From Leucobacter chromiiresistens (GTDB lineage: Bacteria; Actinomycetota; Actinomycetes; Actinomycetales; Microbacteriaceae): DNA of 64,000 nucleotides. A model generated the notes under the pieces. The model ran no database searches, was not told where the DNA came from, and saw only the letters and a program-made list of their open reading frames with translations. This document shows, in pieces, positions 53,380 through 62,323 of the stretch. Each line of letters begins with the position of its first letter. Positions within the stretch are counted from its first letter, which is position 1. The stretch covers positions 248,001 through 312,000 of the forward strand of contig NZ_FNKB01000001.1 in assembly GCF_900102345.1 (NCBI RefSeq), in the 5' to 3' direction. The translations under genes and the position numbers were made by a program.

Positions 53380-54194
53380 GCGCGCGCACCTGCCGTGGCG
53401 CATCGCGCCTCCTGCAGTTCCCCGCTGTCGGCACCGATGCTCCGACCATAGCCGGCGGCGGAGTCTTCGGAGCTCTGCGCTTCTTCTCCGCAGCATTCGT
53501 GATCGCAACCGGTCTCTGGGCCGCGGCATGGCTCTTCAGCGATCCCGAAGGCTGGCATTTCGCGGTGGCTCCGTACTTCGTCGTGAATGCAGCGATTGTG
53601 CTCGCCTTGACCTGGGCGACGCACCGGGTGGCCGCGCGGCCGCACCGCATTCGCTACTTCACGCGCGCGACCGGCCTGTGGATCGGCTATCCGCAGCGGA
53701 TGCACCGCTGCATCGCGGCCCTCCTGCTCCTCAACGGTCTCCTCTTGGGCATCGCCAACGCCGTGTACACCTGGGAGTTCTTCGTCGTCGCGGGGAGAAG
53801 CGTGCTCGATCTCCCGCGGCTCGCCTGGGGAGTCCTGGCGGTCATTCCCCTCAGTGCGTACGGACTGGCTCAGCTCGCACGGCACCTGCGCCTTCCCCCG
53901 GGCGTGCACCTCGAGGAGCGAGGACTGACATTCGCGAGTTCGTCCTTCGAGCGGACTCCATCATGGGAGGAGATCGCAGCCATCGAGGCAGTCGAGGCGG
54001 GCAAACCGCACCTCGTCATCGTCGAGAGCAGCGGCCGGCGGAGCAGCGTCAGAGCTCTGGAGCTCGGCTCAGACCCGGTGACGGTCGCCGCGATCCTGCA
54101 GTTCTTCCTGCACCGCCCCCAGCACCGCAGCGCGCTCGCCGACCCCCAGCAGGCGATTCGCTGCTTCCTCACCCACCGCCACGACCCATCGTGA
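53376..54194 (+). CDS. Four-helix membrane protein, cassette gene D
   Basis: A 272-residue protein. Four hydrophobic segments are seen near residues 32-54, 62-85, 110-140 and 150-172, followed by a soluble C-terminal domain of about 90 residues (GVHLEERGLTFASSSFERTPSWEEIAAIEAVEAGKPHLVIVES) that looks like a PH-type beta fold. It overlaps gene C by ATGA. As partner of a zipper protein it could be an immunity or anchoring protein. No family recognised. Confidence 0.62.
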   Translation: MSARTCRGASRLLQFPAVGTDAPTIAGGGVFGALRFFSAAFVIATGLWAAAWLFSDPEGWHFAVAPYFVVNAAIVLALTWATHRVAARPHRIRYFTRATGLWIGYPQRMHRCIAALLLLNGLLLGIANAVYTWEFFVVAGRSVLDLPRLAWGVLAVIPLSAYGLAQLARHLRLPPGVHLEERGLTFASSSFERTPSWEEIAAIEAVEAGKPHLVIVESSGRRSSVRALELGSDPVTVAAILQFFLHRPQHRSALADPQQAIRCFLTHRHDPS

Positions 54195-54253
54195 CGCGGC
54201 GTGGCCGCTCCCCGGACCACCGTCTCCGGAACGGCCGCTCCCGGAACCGCCGC

Positions 54254-55141
54254 TCACTCCCCCCGCTCGATCTCCTCCGACCGGCGCACGTTCGCCGCGA
54301 GCGCGCGGTCGAACAACTCCGCCCAGCCGCCGCGCTGCAGCTCCAGCACCGCCTGCTCGGTGGTGCCCTTCGGGCTCGTCACCTTGCGCCGCAGCGTCTC
54401 CGGGGTCTCGTCGCTGTGCGCCCAGAGCTGCGCCGCCCCGACGATGGTCTGCTTGACGAGGGTGCGGGCCTGATCCTCATCGAACCCGGCGCGCTCCGCC
54501 GCCGCCGTCATCTCCTCCGCGTACAGAAAGAGGTAGGCGGGGCCCGACCCCGAGACCGCGGCCACCGCGTTGATCTGATCCTCGCGCACGATCAGCGCCT
54601 CGCCCACGGTCGCGAACATGCGCTGCGCCAGGGCGACCTGCTCCTCGCTCGCAGACGCCCCGCCGGCGATGCCCGTCGCGCCGAGGCCGATGGTCGACGG
54701 CGTGTTCGGCATCGCGCGCACCACCGCCACGCCGTCGGGCAGCTCAGCCTCGATCGCCGCGCTCGTCACGCCCGCGGCGACGCTCACCACGACGGCGCCC
54801 GGCGCGAGGTCGCCCGCGATCTCGCGCACCACGTCGCGCACCATCCACGGCTTCACGCCGAGCACGACCAGTGCGGCGCCGCGCACCGCCCGACGGTTGG
54901 CCTCCGGATCCCGCTCCGACGACAGCGCCGTCACGTCGCCCGCACCGGCGAACGCCTCCGCGCTCGCCTCCGACCGGGTGGTCACGGCGATGGGGCGCTC
55001 GATGTCGACCTCGGGCGCGCGCAGACCGGCCAGGATCGCACCGCCCATCGAGCCGACCCCGATCATCGCGGTGCGGGGCAGTCGGGAATGGTCGGGGGTG
55101 CGGCCCGGCGCGCGGGTGCCGTCAGCAGTCGTTTCGTCCAT
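54254..55141 (-). CDS. proC: Pyrroline-5-carboxylate reductase
   Basis: A 295-residue enzyme for the last step of proline synthesis. The NAD(P)H motif is AMIGVGSMGGAILAGL near residue 25 and VRAMPNTPSTIG is conserved. The C-terminal signature covers AVSGSGPAYLFLYAEEMTAAAERAGF and later VTSPKGTTEQAVLELQ. ATG 55141 is preceded by TACACT six bases before, consistent with a leaderless message although GGGGGA could also bind ribosomes. A longer frame exists upstream. Confidence 0.93.
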   Translation of the reverse strand: MDETTADGTRAPGRTPDHSRLPRTAMIGVGSMGGAILAGLRAPEVDIERPIAVTTRSEASAEAFAGAGDVTALSSERDPEANRRAVRGAALVVLGVKPWMVRDVVREIAGDLAPGAVVVSVAAGVTSAAIEAELPDGVAVVRAMPNTPSTIGLGATGIAGGASASEEQVALAQRMFATVGEALIVREDQINAVAAVSGSGPAYLFLYAEEMTAAAERAGFDEDQARTLVKQTIVGAAQLWAHSDETPETLRRKVTSPKGTTEQAVLELQRGGWAELFDRALAANVRRSEEIERGE

Positions 55142-55153
55142 TCCCCCAGTGTA
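55142..55153 (-). promoter_or_regulatory. -10 box for proC
   Basis: On the minus strand TACACT (55153-55148) is followed by GGGGGA and the ATG at 55141. Confidence 0.45.
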
Positions 55154-55224
55154 TGGAGGGCCGCCGACAGAATGCGGGCCCCGACCTTGTTCGCTTCCGT
55201 GCCGTTCCGATCCGACGCGCGTCA

Positions 55225-55230
55225 TAGACT
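55225..55230 (+). promoter_or_regulatory. Candidate -10 box for the CDF gene
   Basis: TAGACT about 50 bp before the ATG at 55279, which has its own GGGAGG site. -35 is not clear. Confidence 0.35.
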
Positions 55231-55278
55231 TGGGCCAGCAATTCGGGCACACGGGGTCCAACACGGGAGGCATCTGGA

Positions 55279-56241
55279 ATGAGCGCGACAGGCGGCAGCA
55301 AGGCGATCATCGCGGCACTACTCGCCAATCTGGGGATCGCGGTGACGAAGTTCATCGCCTGGGCCTTCTCGGGCTCCTCCTCGATGCTCGCCGAGGGGGT
55401 GCACTCGCTCGCCGACTCGGGCAACCAGGTGCTGCTGCTCATCGGCGGCAAGCGCGCGCAGCAGAAGGCCGACAAGGAGCACCCGTTCGGGTACGGCCGC
55501 GTGCGCTACGTCTACGCGTTCGTCGTCGCCATCGTGCTCTTCTCCATCGGTGGCGTGTTCTCGGTGTACGAGGGCATCTCCAAGATCCAGCACCCGCACG
55601 CCCTCGAGGTGTGGTGGCTGCCGCTGCTCGTGCTCACCATCGCGATCGTGCTCGAGAGCTTCTCGCTGCGCACGGCCATCCGCGAGAGCCGCCCCCACAA
55701 GGGCACGTCGAGCTGGTTCCAGTTCATCCGCCGCTCGAAGGCGCCCGAGCTGCCCGTCGTGCTGCTCGAAGACATGGCGGCGCTGCTCGGCCTCGTCTTC
55801 GCGTTCATCGGGGTCGGCCTCACCGTGCTCACCGGCAACGGGCTGTTCGACGGCATCGCGACCGTCGCCATCGGCGCGCTGCTCGTCGCCGTCGCCATCG
55901 TGCTCGGCGTCGAGGTGAAGAGCCTGCTCGTCGGCGAGGGCGCGAACGACGACGACGTCGCCAAGATCGAGACCGCCCTGCTCAAGTCGCAGGACGTCAA
56001 TCGCATCATCCACATGAAGACCCTGTACCTCGGCCCCGACGAGTTCATGGTCGGCGCGAAGATCGACATCGCCCCGACCAAGACCATGAACGAGGTCTCC
56101 GTCATCATCAACCTCGCCGAACGGCGCGTTCGCGAGGCCGTGCCCGCAGCGCGCGTCATCTACATCGAGCCCGACGTGTACCTCGACCCGAACGCGGACA
56201 CGCCGTCGACCAGCTCGATCGTGATGCTGTCGAGCGACTGA
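55279..56241 (+). CDS. Cation diffusion facilitator, ZnT9-like branch
   Basis: A 320-residue metal/proton antiporter. The second helix carries HSLAD in SSSMLAEGVHSLADSGNQ, an HxxxD site usually linked to Zn. The fifth helix reads VVLLEDMAALLGLVFAF, where the first ligand of the usual HxxxD is Val and only the Asp is kept. HPFGYGRVRYVYAF is the cytosolic loop. This combination matches the SLC30A9-like subgroup. The C-terminal domain (LYLGPDEFMVGAKIDI) is present. Confidence 0.9.
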   Translation: MSATGGSKAIIAALLANLGIAVTKFIAWAFSGSSSMLAEGVHSLADSGNQVLLLIGGKRAQQKADKEHPFGYGRVRYVYAFVVAIVLFSIGGVFSVYEGISKIQHPHALEVWWLPLLVLTIAIVLESFSLRTAIRESRPHKGTSSWFQFIRRSKAPELPVVLLEDMAALLGLVFAFIGVGLTVLTGNGLFDGIATVAIGALLVAVAIVLGVEVKSLLVGEGANDDDVAKIETALLKSQDVNRIIHMKTLYLGPDEFMVGAKIDIAPTKTMNEVSVIINLAERRVREAVPAARVIYIEPDVYLDPNADTPSTSSIVMLSSD

Positions 56242-56419
56242 CGCCGCCGACGCTCACGCCGTGCGCGGTGCACGCACCGTTCACCGTGCAGCCACCGCAC
56301 CGCTCCTTCCCGGTCACCGCGCACTTCTAGCGTGGGGTCTCGGATCGGCCGCCCGTTCACGGGGCGAGTCCGCACGCGCCTCCCGGCGATCCGAACCCCA
56401 TACGTTGGAAGGAACACCC
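56242..56419 (+). promoter_or_regulatory. Leader region of importer operon
   Basis: A 178-bp gap before the binding-protein gene. A small CGGTGC/GCACCG hairpin lies at 56266-56279. A possible -10 is TCTAGCGT around 56327. The GGAAGGAAC ribosome site at about 56406-56414 serves the next gene. Confidence 0.35.
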
Positions 56420-57550
56420 GTGACCTCTCGCGCCATTCTGCGCTCCGCCGCTGTGATCACCGCCCTGCTCATGGGCGGCTCGCTCGCAGCCTGCTCCACG
56501 GCGAGCAACGCCGAGGGCGGCTCGGAGACCGACGCCGCCACCGCCACGAGCGCCGCAGACTTCGGCGGCATGGACGCGCTCGTCGCCGCCGCTCAGGAGG
56601 AGGGCGAGCTCAACGTCATCGCGCTCCCCGAGACCTGGGCCAACTACGGCGAGATCATCACCGGCTTCGAAGACAAGTACGGCATCACCGTCAACTCCGC
56701 ATCGCCCGACGCGTCGAGCGCCGAGGAGATCCAGGCCGCCGAGAACCTGCAGGGGCAGGACACGGCGCCCGACGTCTTCGACCTCGGCAGTGCCGTGGCG
56801 CTCGAGAACGTCGACAAGTTCGCGCCCTACCAGGTCGAGACCTGGGACGACATCCCCGACGCGAACAAGGAGGCCACCGGCCTCTGGGTGAACAACTACT
56901 CGGGCATCATGTCGATCGGCTACGACTCCGAGAAGCTGCCCGAGCCGCAGGCGATCGACGACCTGCTGGGCGACGACTACACGGGCTCCGTCGTGCTCAA
57001 CGGCGACCCGACCCAGGCCGGCGCCGCCTTCGCCGCGGTCGGCTCGATCTCGTCGCTGAACGGCGGCGGCGTCGACGACTTCGGGCCCGGCGTCGACTTC
57101 GTCGCCGAGCTGCGCGATGCGGGCAACCTGCTGACCGTCGACCCGACGCCGGCGACGATCGCGTCGGGCGAGACCCCCCTCGTCTTCGACTGGTCGTTCA
57201 ACAACATCGCGGCCGCCGCCGACAAGCCCGGCTGGGAGACGACGGTGCTCGAGGGCCCCGCCTATGTCTCGTTCTACAACGAGGCCATCAACAAGGACGC
57301 GCCGAACCCGGCCGCCGCCCGCCTGTGGCAGGAGTGGATCTTCTCCGACGAGGTGCAGACGCTGTTCCTCGAGGCGAACGCCGTGCCCGTGCGGGCCGAC
57401 GCGCTGCAGGAGGCCGGCTCGGTCGACGCCTCCCTGCTCGACACCGCCACCTTCGGCACGAGCAGTGAGGACTGGATCACCCCGACCGAGGACGACACGG
57501 CGGCCGCCAACGCCCTCCTCGCCGAGCGCTGGGCCGACGCGATCAAGTAG
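56420..57550 (+). CDS. ABC importer substrate-binding lipoprotein, PotD/SBP_bac_8-like
   Basis: A 376-residue lipoprotein. The signal ends SLAAC at about residues 22-26 followed by an Ala/Ser/Thr/Glu linker. LVAAAQEEGELNVIALPETWANYGEII is the family start and PDVFDLGSAVALENV is typical for spermidine/iron/2-aminoethylphosphonate-type binding proteins. GTG 56420 is chosen for GGAAGGAAC. It is followed by a 14-bp hairpin and then permease genes. Confidence 0.85.
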   Translation: MTSRAILRSAAVITALLMGGSLAACSTASNAEGGSETDAATATSAADFGGMDALVAAAQEEGELNVIALPETWANYGEIITGFEDKYGITVNSASPDASSAEEIQAAENLQGQDTAPDVFDLGSAVALENVDKFAPYQVETWDDIPDANKEATGLWVNNYSGIMSIGYDSEKLPEPQAIDDLLGDDYTGSVVLNGDPTQAGAAFAAVGSISSLNGGGVDDFGPGVDFVAELRDAGNLLTVDPTPATIASGETPLVFDWSFNNIAAAADKPGWETTVLEGPAYVSFYNEAINKDAPNPAAARLWQEWIFSDEVQTLFLEANAVPVRADALQEAGSVDASLLDTATFGTSSEDWITPTEDDTAAANALLAERWADAIK

Positions 57551-57560
57551 CGCAGGATCC

Positions 57561-57593
57561 GTGCGGTGGGGGCGCGAGCCGCCCCCACCGCAC
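57561..57593 (+). terminator. Intra-operon stem-loop after the second binding-protein gene
   Basis: GTGCGGTGGGGGCG at 57561-57574 pairs perfectly with 57580-57593 (14 bp, 5-nt loop), 10 bp after the stop. There is no T tract. It mirrors the hairpin at 11291-11319 in the other importer. Confidence 0.6.
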
Positions 57594-57602
57594 GCGTGCG
57601 TC

Positions 57603-57634
57603 CGCACCCGCCTGCACCCGCACCCGCCTGCACC
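57603..57634. repeat. 16-bp tandem repeat
   Basis: CGCACCCGCCTGCACC occurs twice in tandem at 57603-57618 and 57619-57634, between the hairpin and the permease gene. Confidence 0.8.
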
Positions 57635-57707
57635 CGCTCCGGCCCGCGCCGGACCGCGCCCGCACCCGCCTTCCCGATCCCGCTCTGCCGACACTTCCGG
57701 AGCTTAC

Positions 57708-58553
57708 GTGAAACGCCTCGCATCGGTGATCGGGCTCGTCCCGTTCACCGCGTACATCCTGCTCTTCCTCGCCGTGCCCACCGCCCTCGCCGTGGGCAGC
57801 GGCTTCACCGACGCCGACGGCTTCACCCTCGCGAACCTGCAGGTGCTCGCCGCCCCGGCGACGCTCGGGGCCTTCGGCGCGAGCGTGTGGCTGAGCGGCA
57901 TCACCGCCGTCATCGGCGCCGTGATCGGCGCGATCCTCTGCTGGGCGCTCGCCGCGCTCCCCGAGCGGGGGCCGCTGCGCCGCGTCATCGACGCCGCGAG
58001 CTCGGTGCTCGCACAGTTCGGCGGCGTGATGCTCGCGTTCGCCTTCGTCGCGACGATCGGCATCCAGGGCCTCGTGACCGTCGGCCTGCGCGAGCGGCTC
58101 GGCGTCGACATCTACGCCGAGGGCGTGTGGCTGTACGAGCTGCCCGGGCTGATCCTCCCGTACGTCTACTTCCAGGTGCCCCTCATGGTCATCACCTTCC
58201 TGCCCGCGGTCGTCGCACTGAAGCCCGGCTGGGCGGAGGCCGTCGCGACGCTCGGGGGCGGCAGCGTCGCCTACTGGCGGCGCGTCGGGCTCCCCGTGCT
58301 CGCACCCGCCTTCGTCGGCTCGCTGCTGCTGCTCTTCGCCAACGCCTTCTCGTCGTACGCGACCGCCGCAGCGCTCATCAGCCAGGGCTCCCAGATCGTG
58401 CCGCTGCAGATCCGCGCCGCCCTGATCGGCGAGACCGGTGGGTCGAACTCCGCCACCGCCGGCGTGCTCGCCCTCGGCATGATCCTCGTCATGACCGTCG
58501 TGATGCTCGCCTACAGCAGGCTCATGGCCCGGGCCGGGCGGTGGCAGCGATGA
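57708..58553 (+). CDS. ABC importer permease 1
   Basis: A 281-residue permease with six segments beginning SVIGLVPFTAYILLFLAVPTALAV. The EAA-type loop is EAVATLGGGSVAYWRRVGLPVLAPAFVGS. Start is GTG at 57708 with CCGGAGC upstream. It overlaps the second permease by ATGA. Confidence 0.87.
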   Translation: MKRLASVIGLVPFTAYILLFLAVPTALAVGSGFTDADGFTLANLQVLAAPATLGAFGASVWLSGITAVIGAVIGAILCWALAALPERGPLRRVIDAASSVLAQFGGVMLAFAFVATIGIQGLVTVGLRERLGVDIYAEGVWLYELPGLILPYVYFQVPLMVITFLPAVVALKPGWAEAVATLGGGSVAYWRRVGLPVLAPAFVGSLLLLFANAFSSYATAAALISQGSQIVPLQIRAALIGETGGSNSATAGVLALGMILVMTVVMLAYSRLMARAGRWQR

Positions 58554-59388
58554 GCGCGCGCGTGCCCGGCCGACCGTCGCGGGGCGTCGCGTACGCCGTG
58601 ATCTCGCTCATCGGCCTCGTCTTCCTGATCCCGCTCGCCGCAATGCTCGAGTTCACCCTCCGGCAGACCTCGGGCGGGTACGGCCTCGACCACTGGGCGG
58701 GGCTGCTCGACCCCGAGAACGCGCGCGCCTACCGGCCCCTCTTCCAGGGGCTCGGCAACTCGTTCGTGCTCGCCGCACTCACCCTCGTCATCGTGCTCGG
58801 CGTGTTCGCCCCGACCATCGTGCTCGTGCACCTGCGCTTCCCACGACTGGAGCGCGCCCTCGACCTGCTCACCGTGCTGCCCATCGCGATCCCCGCCATC
58901 GTGCTCGTCGTCGGCTTCGCGCCGATCTACCGCGCGCTCGGCGCGATGGTCGGCTCGGGCGCCTGGACGCTCTCGCTCGCGTACGGCGTGCTGGTGCTGC
59001 CCTTCGCGTACCGCGCGATCGCCGCCGACCTGCAGGGCATCGACGCGCGCACCCGCGCCGAGGCCGCTCGCTCGCTCGGCGCCGGGTGGGGTGCCGTGCT
59101 GCTGCGCGTCATCGCCCCCGGCGTGCGCCGCGGCATCCTCGCCGCGTCGCTCCTCACCATCGCGATCGTGCTGGGCGAGTTCACCGTCTCGTCGCTGCTC
59201 AACCGGATGACGCTGCAGACGGCACTGCTGCAGATCTCCAAGTCAGACCCCTTCGTCGCCGTCGCGGTATCGTTGCTCTCGCTGGTCGGCGCCTTCCTCG
59301 TGCTGCTGCTCGTGAGCAGCACCGAAGGCGCGCCGCGCCGCAGCGCACGGCGCGGTTCCCGCCCCTCGACCCCTCAGGAGCCCCGATC

Positions 59389-59392
<4 letters not shown>
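58550..59392 (+). CDS. ABC importer permease 2
   Basis: A 280-residue permease. GVAYAVISLIGLVFLIPLAAMLEF is the first helix, and the EAA loop is EAARSLGAGWGAVLLRVIAPGVRRGILAA. The C-terminal 20 residues are basic and Ser/Pro-rich. It overlaps the ATPase gene by 4 bp. Confidence 0.87.
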
Positions 59393-60483
<1,091 letters not shown>

Positions 60484-60516
60484 CCGGGCGGCTGATCGGC
60501 CGCCCGCTGCTCATCC

Positions 60517-60582
60517 TGCGAGCGGGGTCACTTTCCGTGGGTGTCGCGCGGCCGACACGCACGAGAAGTGACCCCGCTCGCA
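60517..60582. repeat. Palindromic element copy 1
   Basis: Arms TGCGAGCGGGGTCACTT at 60517-60533 and its complement at 60566-60582 are perfect over 17 bp. The loop holds an inner GTGTCG/CGACAC stem. Confidence 0.8.
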
Positions 60583-60655
60583 CGGAGGAGGCGCGCGGCT
60601 CGGAGCGCGCCTGCGCGCCCGCGCGCCTGCGCGCCTGCGCGCCCGCGCCCACCAG

Positions 60656-60731
60656 TGCGAGCGGGGTCACTTTCGGAGGGTGTCGAGGCTCCGATGCGGC
60701 GCAACACCCTCCGAAAGTGACCCCGCTCGCA
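60656..60731. repeat. Palindromic element copy 2
   Basis: Perfect 28-bp arms at 60656-60683 and 60704-60731 with a 20-nt loop. The outer 17 bases (TGCGAGCGGGGTCACTT) are identical to the arms of copy 1. Confidence 0.85.
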
Positions 60732-60821
60732 GAATCGGAGCGGAGGAGCGGGGCGGAGCGGAGCCGAGCGGCGGAGCGGCGGAGCGGCGCGGCGGCGGAG
60801 CGGCGCCCGCAGCGCCGACCA

Positions 60822-61295
60822 CTAGCGGCGGTGCTCGAAGAAGGCGCGGAGCAGGGCGGCGCACTCGTCGGCGCGCACTCCGCCCACCACCTCCGGCACG
60901 GCGTGCGGCAGACGCCCGTCGCGCAGCAGATCGTAGACGCTGCCCGCGGCGCCCGCCTTCTCGTCCCACGCCCCGATCACCACGCGCGGAATGCGGGCCG
61001 CGAGAATGGCGCCGGCGCACATGACGCACGGCTCCAGCGTCACCACGAGGGTGCACCCGTCGAGCACCCGGCTTCCGCGGGCTGCGGCGGCCTCGCGGAT
61101 CGCGATGACCTCGGCATGGCCCGTCGGATCCGGCACCGCCTCGCGCACGTTGCGGCCCGCGCCGATCACCGCCCCGTCGGCGTCGAGCACGAGCGCGCCG
61201 ACCGGGATCTCGCCCGCGTCGCCCGCCTCGCGCGCCGCGGCGAGGGCGAGGGCCATCGACGCCAGCTCCGAGCGAGATGGGGGGATGGGGGTCAC
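60822..61295 (-). CDS. tadA: tRNA adenosine deaminase
   Basis: A 157-residue Zn-dependent deaminase that converts A34 of tRNA(Arg) to inosine. The site is HAEVIAIREA with catalytic Glu, and PCVMCAGAI supplies the two Cys ligands. The start is GTG at 61295. It is divergent from upp, with only 17 bp between start codons. Confidence 0.92.
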   Translation of the reverse strand: MTPIPPSRSELASMALALAAAREAGDAGEIPVGALVLDADGAVIGAGRNVREAVPDPTGHAEVIAIREAAAARGSRVLDGCTLVVTLEPCVMCAGAILAARIPRVVIGAWDEKAGAAGSVYDLLRDGRLPHAVPEVVGGVRADECAALLRAFFEHRR

Positions 61296-61300
61296 GCCAA

Positions 61301-61312
61301 TAGAATAGGCGC
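61301..61312 (+). promoter_or_regulatory. -10 box for leaderless upp
   Basis: TAGAAT at 61301-61306 is followed by six bases and the ATG at 61313; no ribosome site exists in the 17-bp gap. Confidence 0.55.
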
Positions 61313-61951
61313 ATGCGAGTCTTCGTTGCGGATCATCCCCTCATCACCCACAAGCTCACCGTGTTGCGCGACACGAAGACCTCCCAGCCGACGTTCCGGC
61401 TTCTGATCGAGGAGCTCATGACGCTGCTCGCCTACGAGGCGACGCGCGAGGTGCGGGTCGAGCCGCACGCGATCGAGACGCCGGTCGCTCCGACCACGGG
61501 CGTGAAGCTGAGCGAGCCGCTGCCGCTCATCGTGCCGATTCTGCGCGCCGGGCTCGGCATGCTCGAGGGCATGGTGAAGCTGGTGCCCACGGCCGAGGTC
61601 GGGTTCCTCGGCATGGCTCGCGACGAGGAGACGCTGCAGCCCACGACGTACGCCGAGCGGTTGCCCGAGTCGCTCGCGGGGCGCCAGTGCTTCGTGCTCG
61701 ATCCGATGCTCGCGACGGGCGGATCGCTGGCGGCTGCCATCAAGTTCCTGTTCGACCGCGGAGCCGACGATGTCACGGCGATCTGCGTGCTCGGCACCCC
61801 CGAGGGCGTCGAGGCGATCGAGCAGGCCGCCGGCGATCGCGAGGTGACGCTGGTGCTCGGCGCGCTCGACGACGGGCTGAACGAGCAGGCCTACATCGTG
61901 CCCGGCCTCGGTGATGCGGGCGACCGCCTGTACGGCACCGCCGGCGACTGA
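61313..61951 (+). CDS. upp: Uracil phosphoribosyltransferase
   Basis: A 212-residue salvage enzyme that makes UMP from uracil and [18 protein letters not shown] and the PRPP motif [15 protein letters not shown] are present, with the uracil loop [17 protein letters not shown] at the end. Length is typical. Confidence 0.95.
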   Translation: MRVFVADHPLITHKLTVLRDTKTSQPTFRLLIEELMTLLAYEATREVRVEPHAIETPVAPTTGVKLSEPLPLIVPILRAGLGMLEGMVKLVPTAEVGFLGMARDEETLQPTTYAERLPESLAGRQCFVLDPMLATGGSLAAAIKFLFDRGADDVTAICVLGTPEGVEAIEQAAGDREVTLVLGALDDGLNEQAYIVPGLGDAGDRLYGTAGD

Positions 61952-61986
61952 CGGCGCCTCGATCGAGCGATTGCTCCGGCTGGCGC

Positions 61987-62016
61987 TTGACACCCGGAGC
62001 AATGCTTTGCTTAACT
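61987..62016 (+). promoter_or_regulatory. Consensus-like promoter TTGACA-18-TTAACT
   Basis: TTGACA at 61987-61992, an 18-bp spacer and TTAACT at 62011-62016. The best promoter match in the window. The transcription start would fall at about 62023-62024, on the ATG of a small ORF and about 300 bp before the winged-helix gene. Confidence 0.65.
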
Positions 62017-62023
62017 TGCGGTT

Positions 62024-62128
62024 ATGCATGAGACCATTCGTCCCCAGTCCGCCTTCGAGGTGAACTTTGGGAACCCCGGCATGATGATGGCCGGGCAGAG
62101 TGTCATGCGTTGTCGAATGTGCATGTGA
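62024..62128 (+). CDS. Leaderless 34-residue ORF rich in Met and Cys at its end
   Basis: ATG 62024 opens a 34-codon frame ending at TGA 62126-62128. It reads MHETIRPQSAFEVNFGNPG, then MMMAGQSVMRCRMCM. Seven bases separate the -10 TTAACT from the ATG, so it could be translated without leader. The Met/Cys-rich end resembles metal-binding or leader-peptide tails. It precedes the winged-helix gene by 195 bp. Existence as a protein is not proven; codon third positions are about three quarters G/C, lower than in most genes here. Confidence 0.4.
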   Translation: MHETIRPQSAFEVNFGNPGMMMAGQSVMRCRMCM

Positions 62129-62323
62129 ACGTCTTCTGAGCAGTACGTCCACCCGGCGACACGTCCCGTCGCCGTGATCACGGGGTGCCCTCCGCACCGA
62201 GCGCCGCTTCTCTCCGATCTGCGAGAGCCGCGCACCGTATCGCCCGCACCACCGGCCGATCACCGGCCGAAGCGTCGCGCACCGCAGCGCCGATCGCATT
62301 CGACACCACGCAAGGACATCATC
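62129..62323 (+). other. Untranslated leader of winged-helix gene
   Basis: No feature is recognised in this 195-bp stretch apart from a CAAGGACATC ribosome site before the next ATG. It may form RNA structure linked to the small ORF upstream. Confidence 0.35.

Larger units (their letters stand above)
60484..60821. other. Gene-free convergent region with palindromes
   Basis: These 338 bp between the ATPase and tadA (convergent) contain two related palindromes described separately, a CGCGCCTG-type repeat at about 60607-60650 and a GGAGCGGC-type repeat at about 60737-60805. No coding potential is evident. Confidence 0.6.

Noticed and set aside
54195..54253. Repeat of GGCCGCTCCCGGAAC-like sequence after cassette gene D
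   Set aside because: Short and imperfect; too weak to call a terminator or attachment site.
62011..62235. 74-codon minus-strand frame over the small ORF
   Set aside because: It runs against the strong promoter at 61987-62016 and has no domain or ribosome site.
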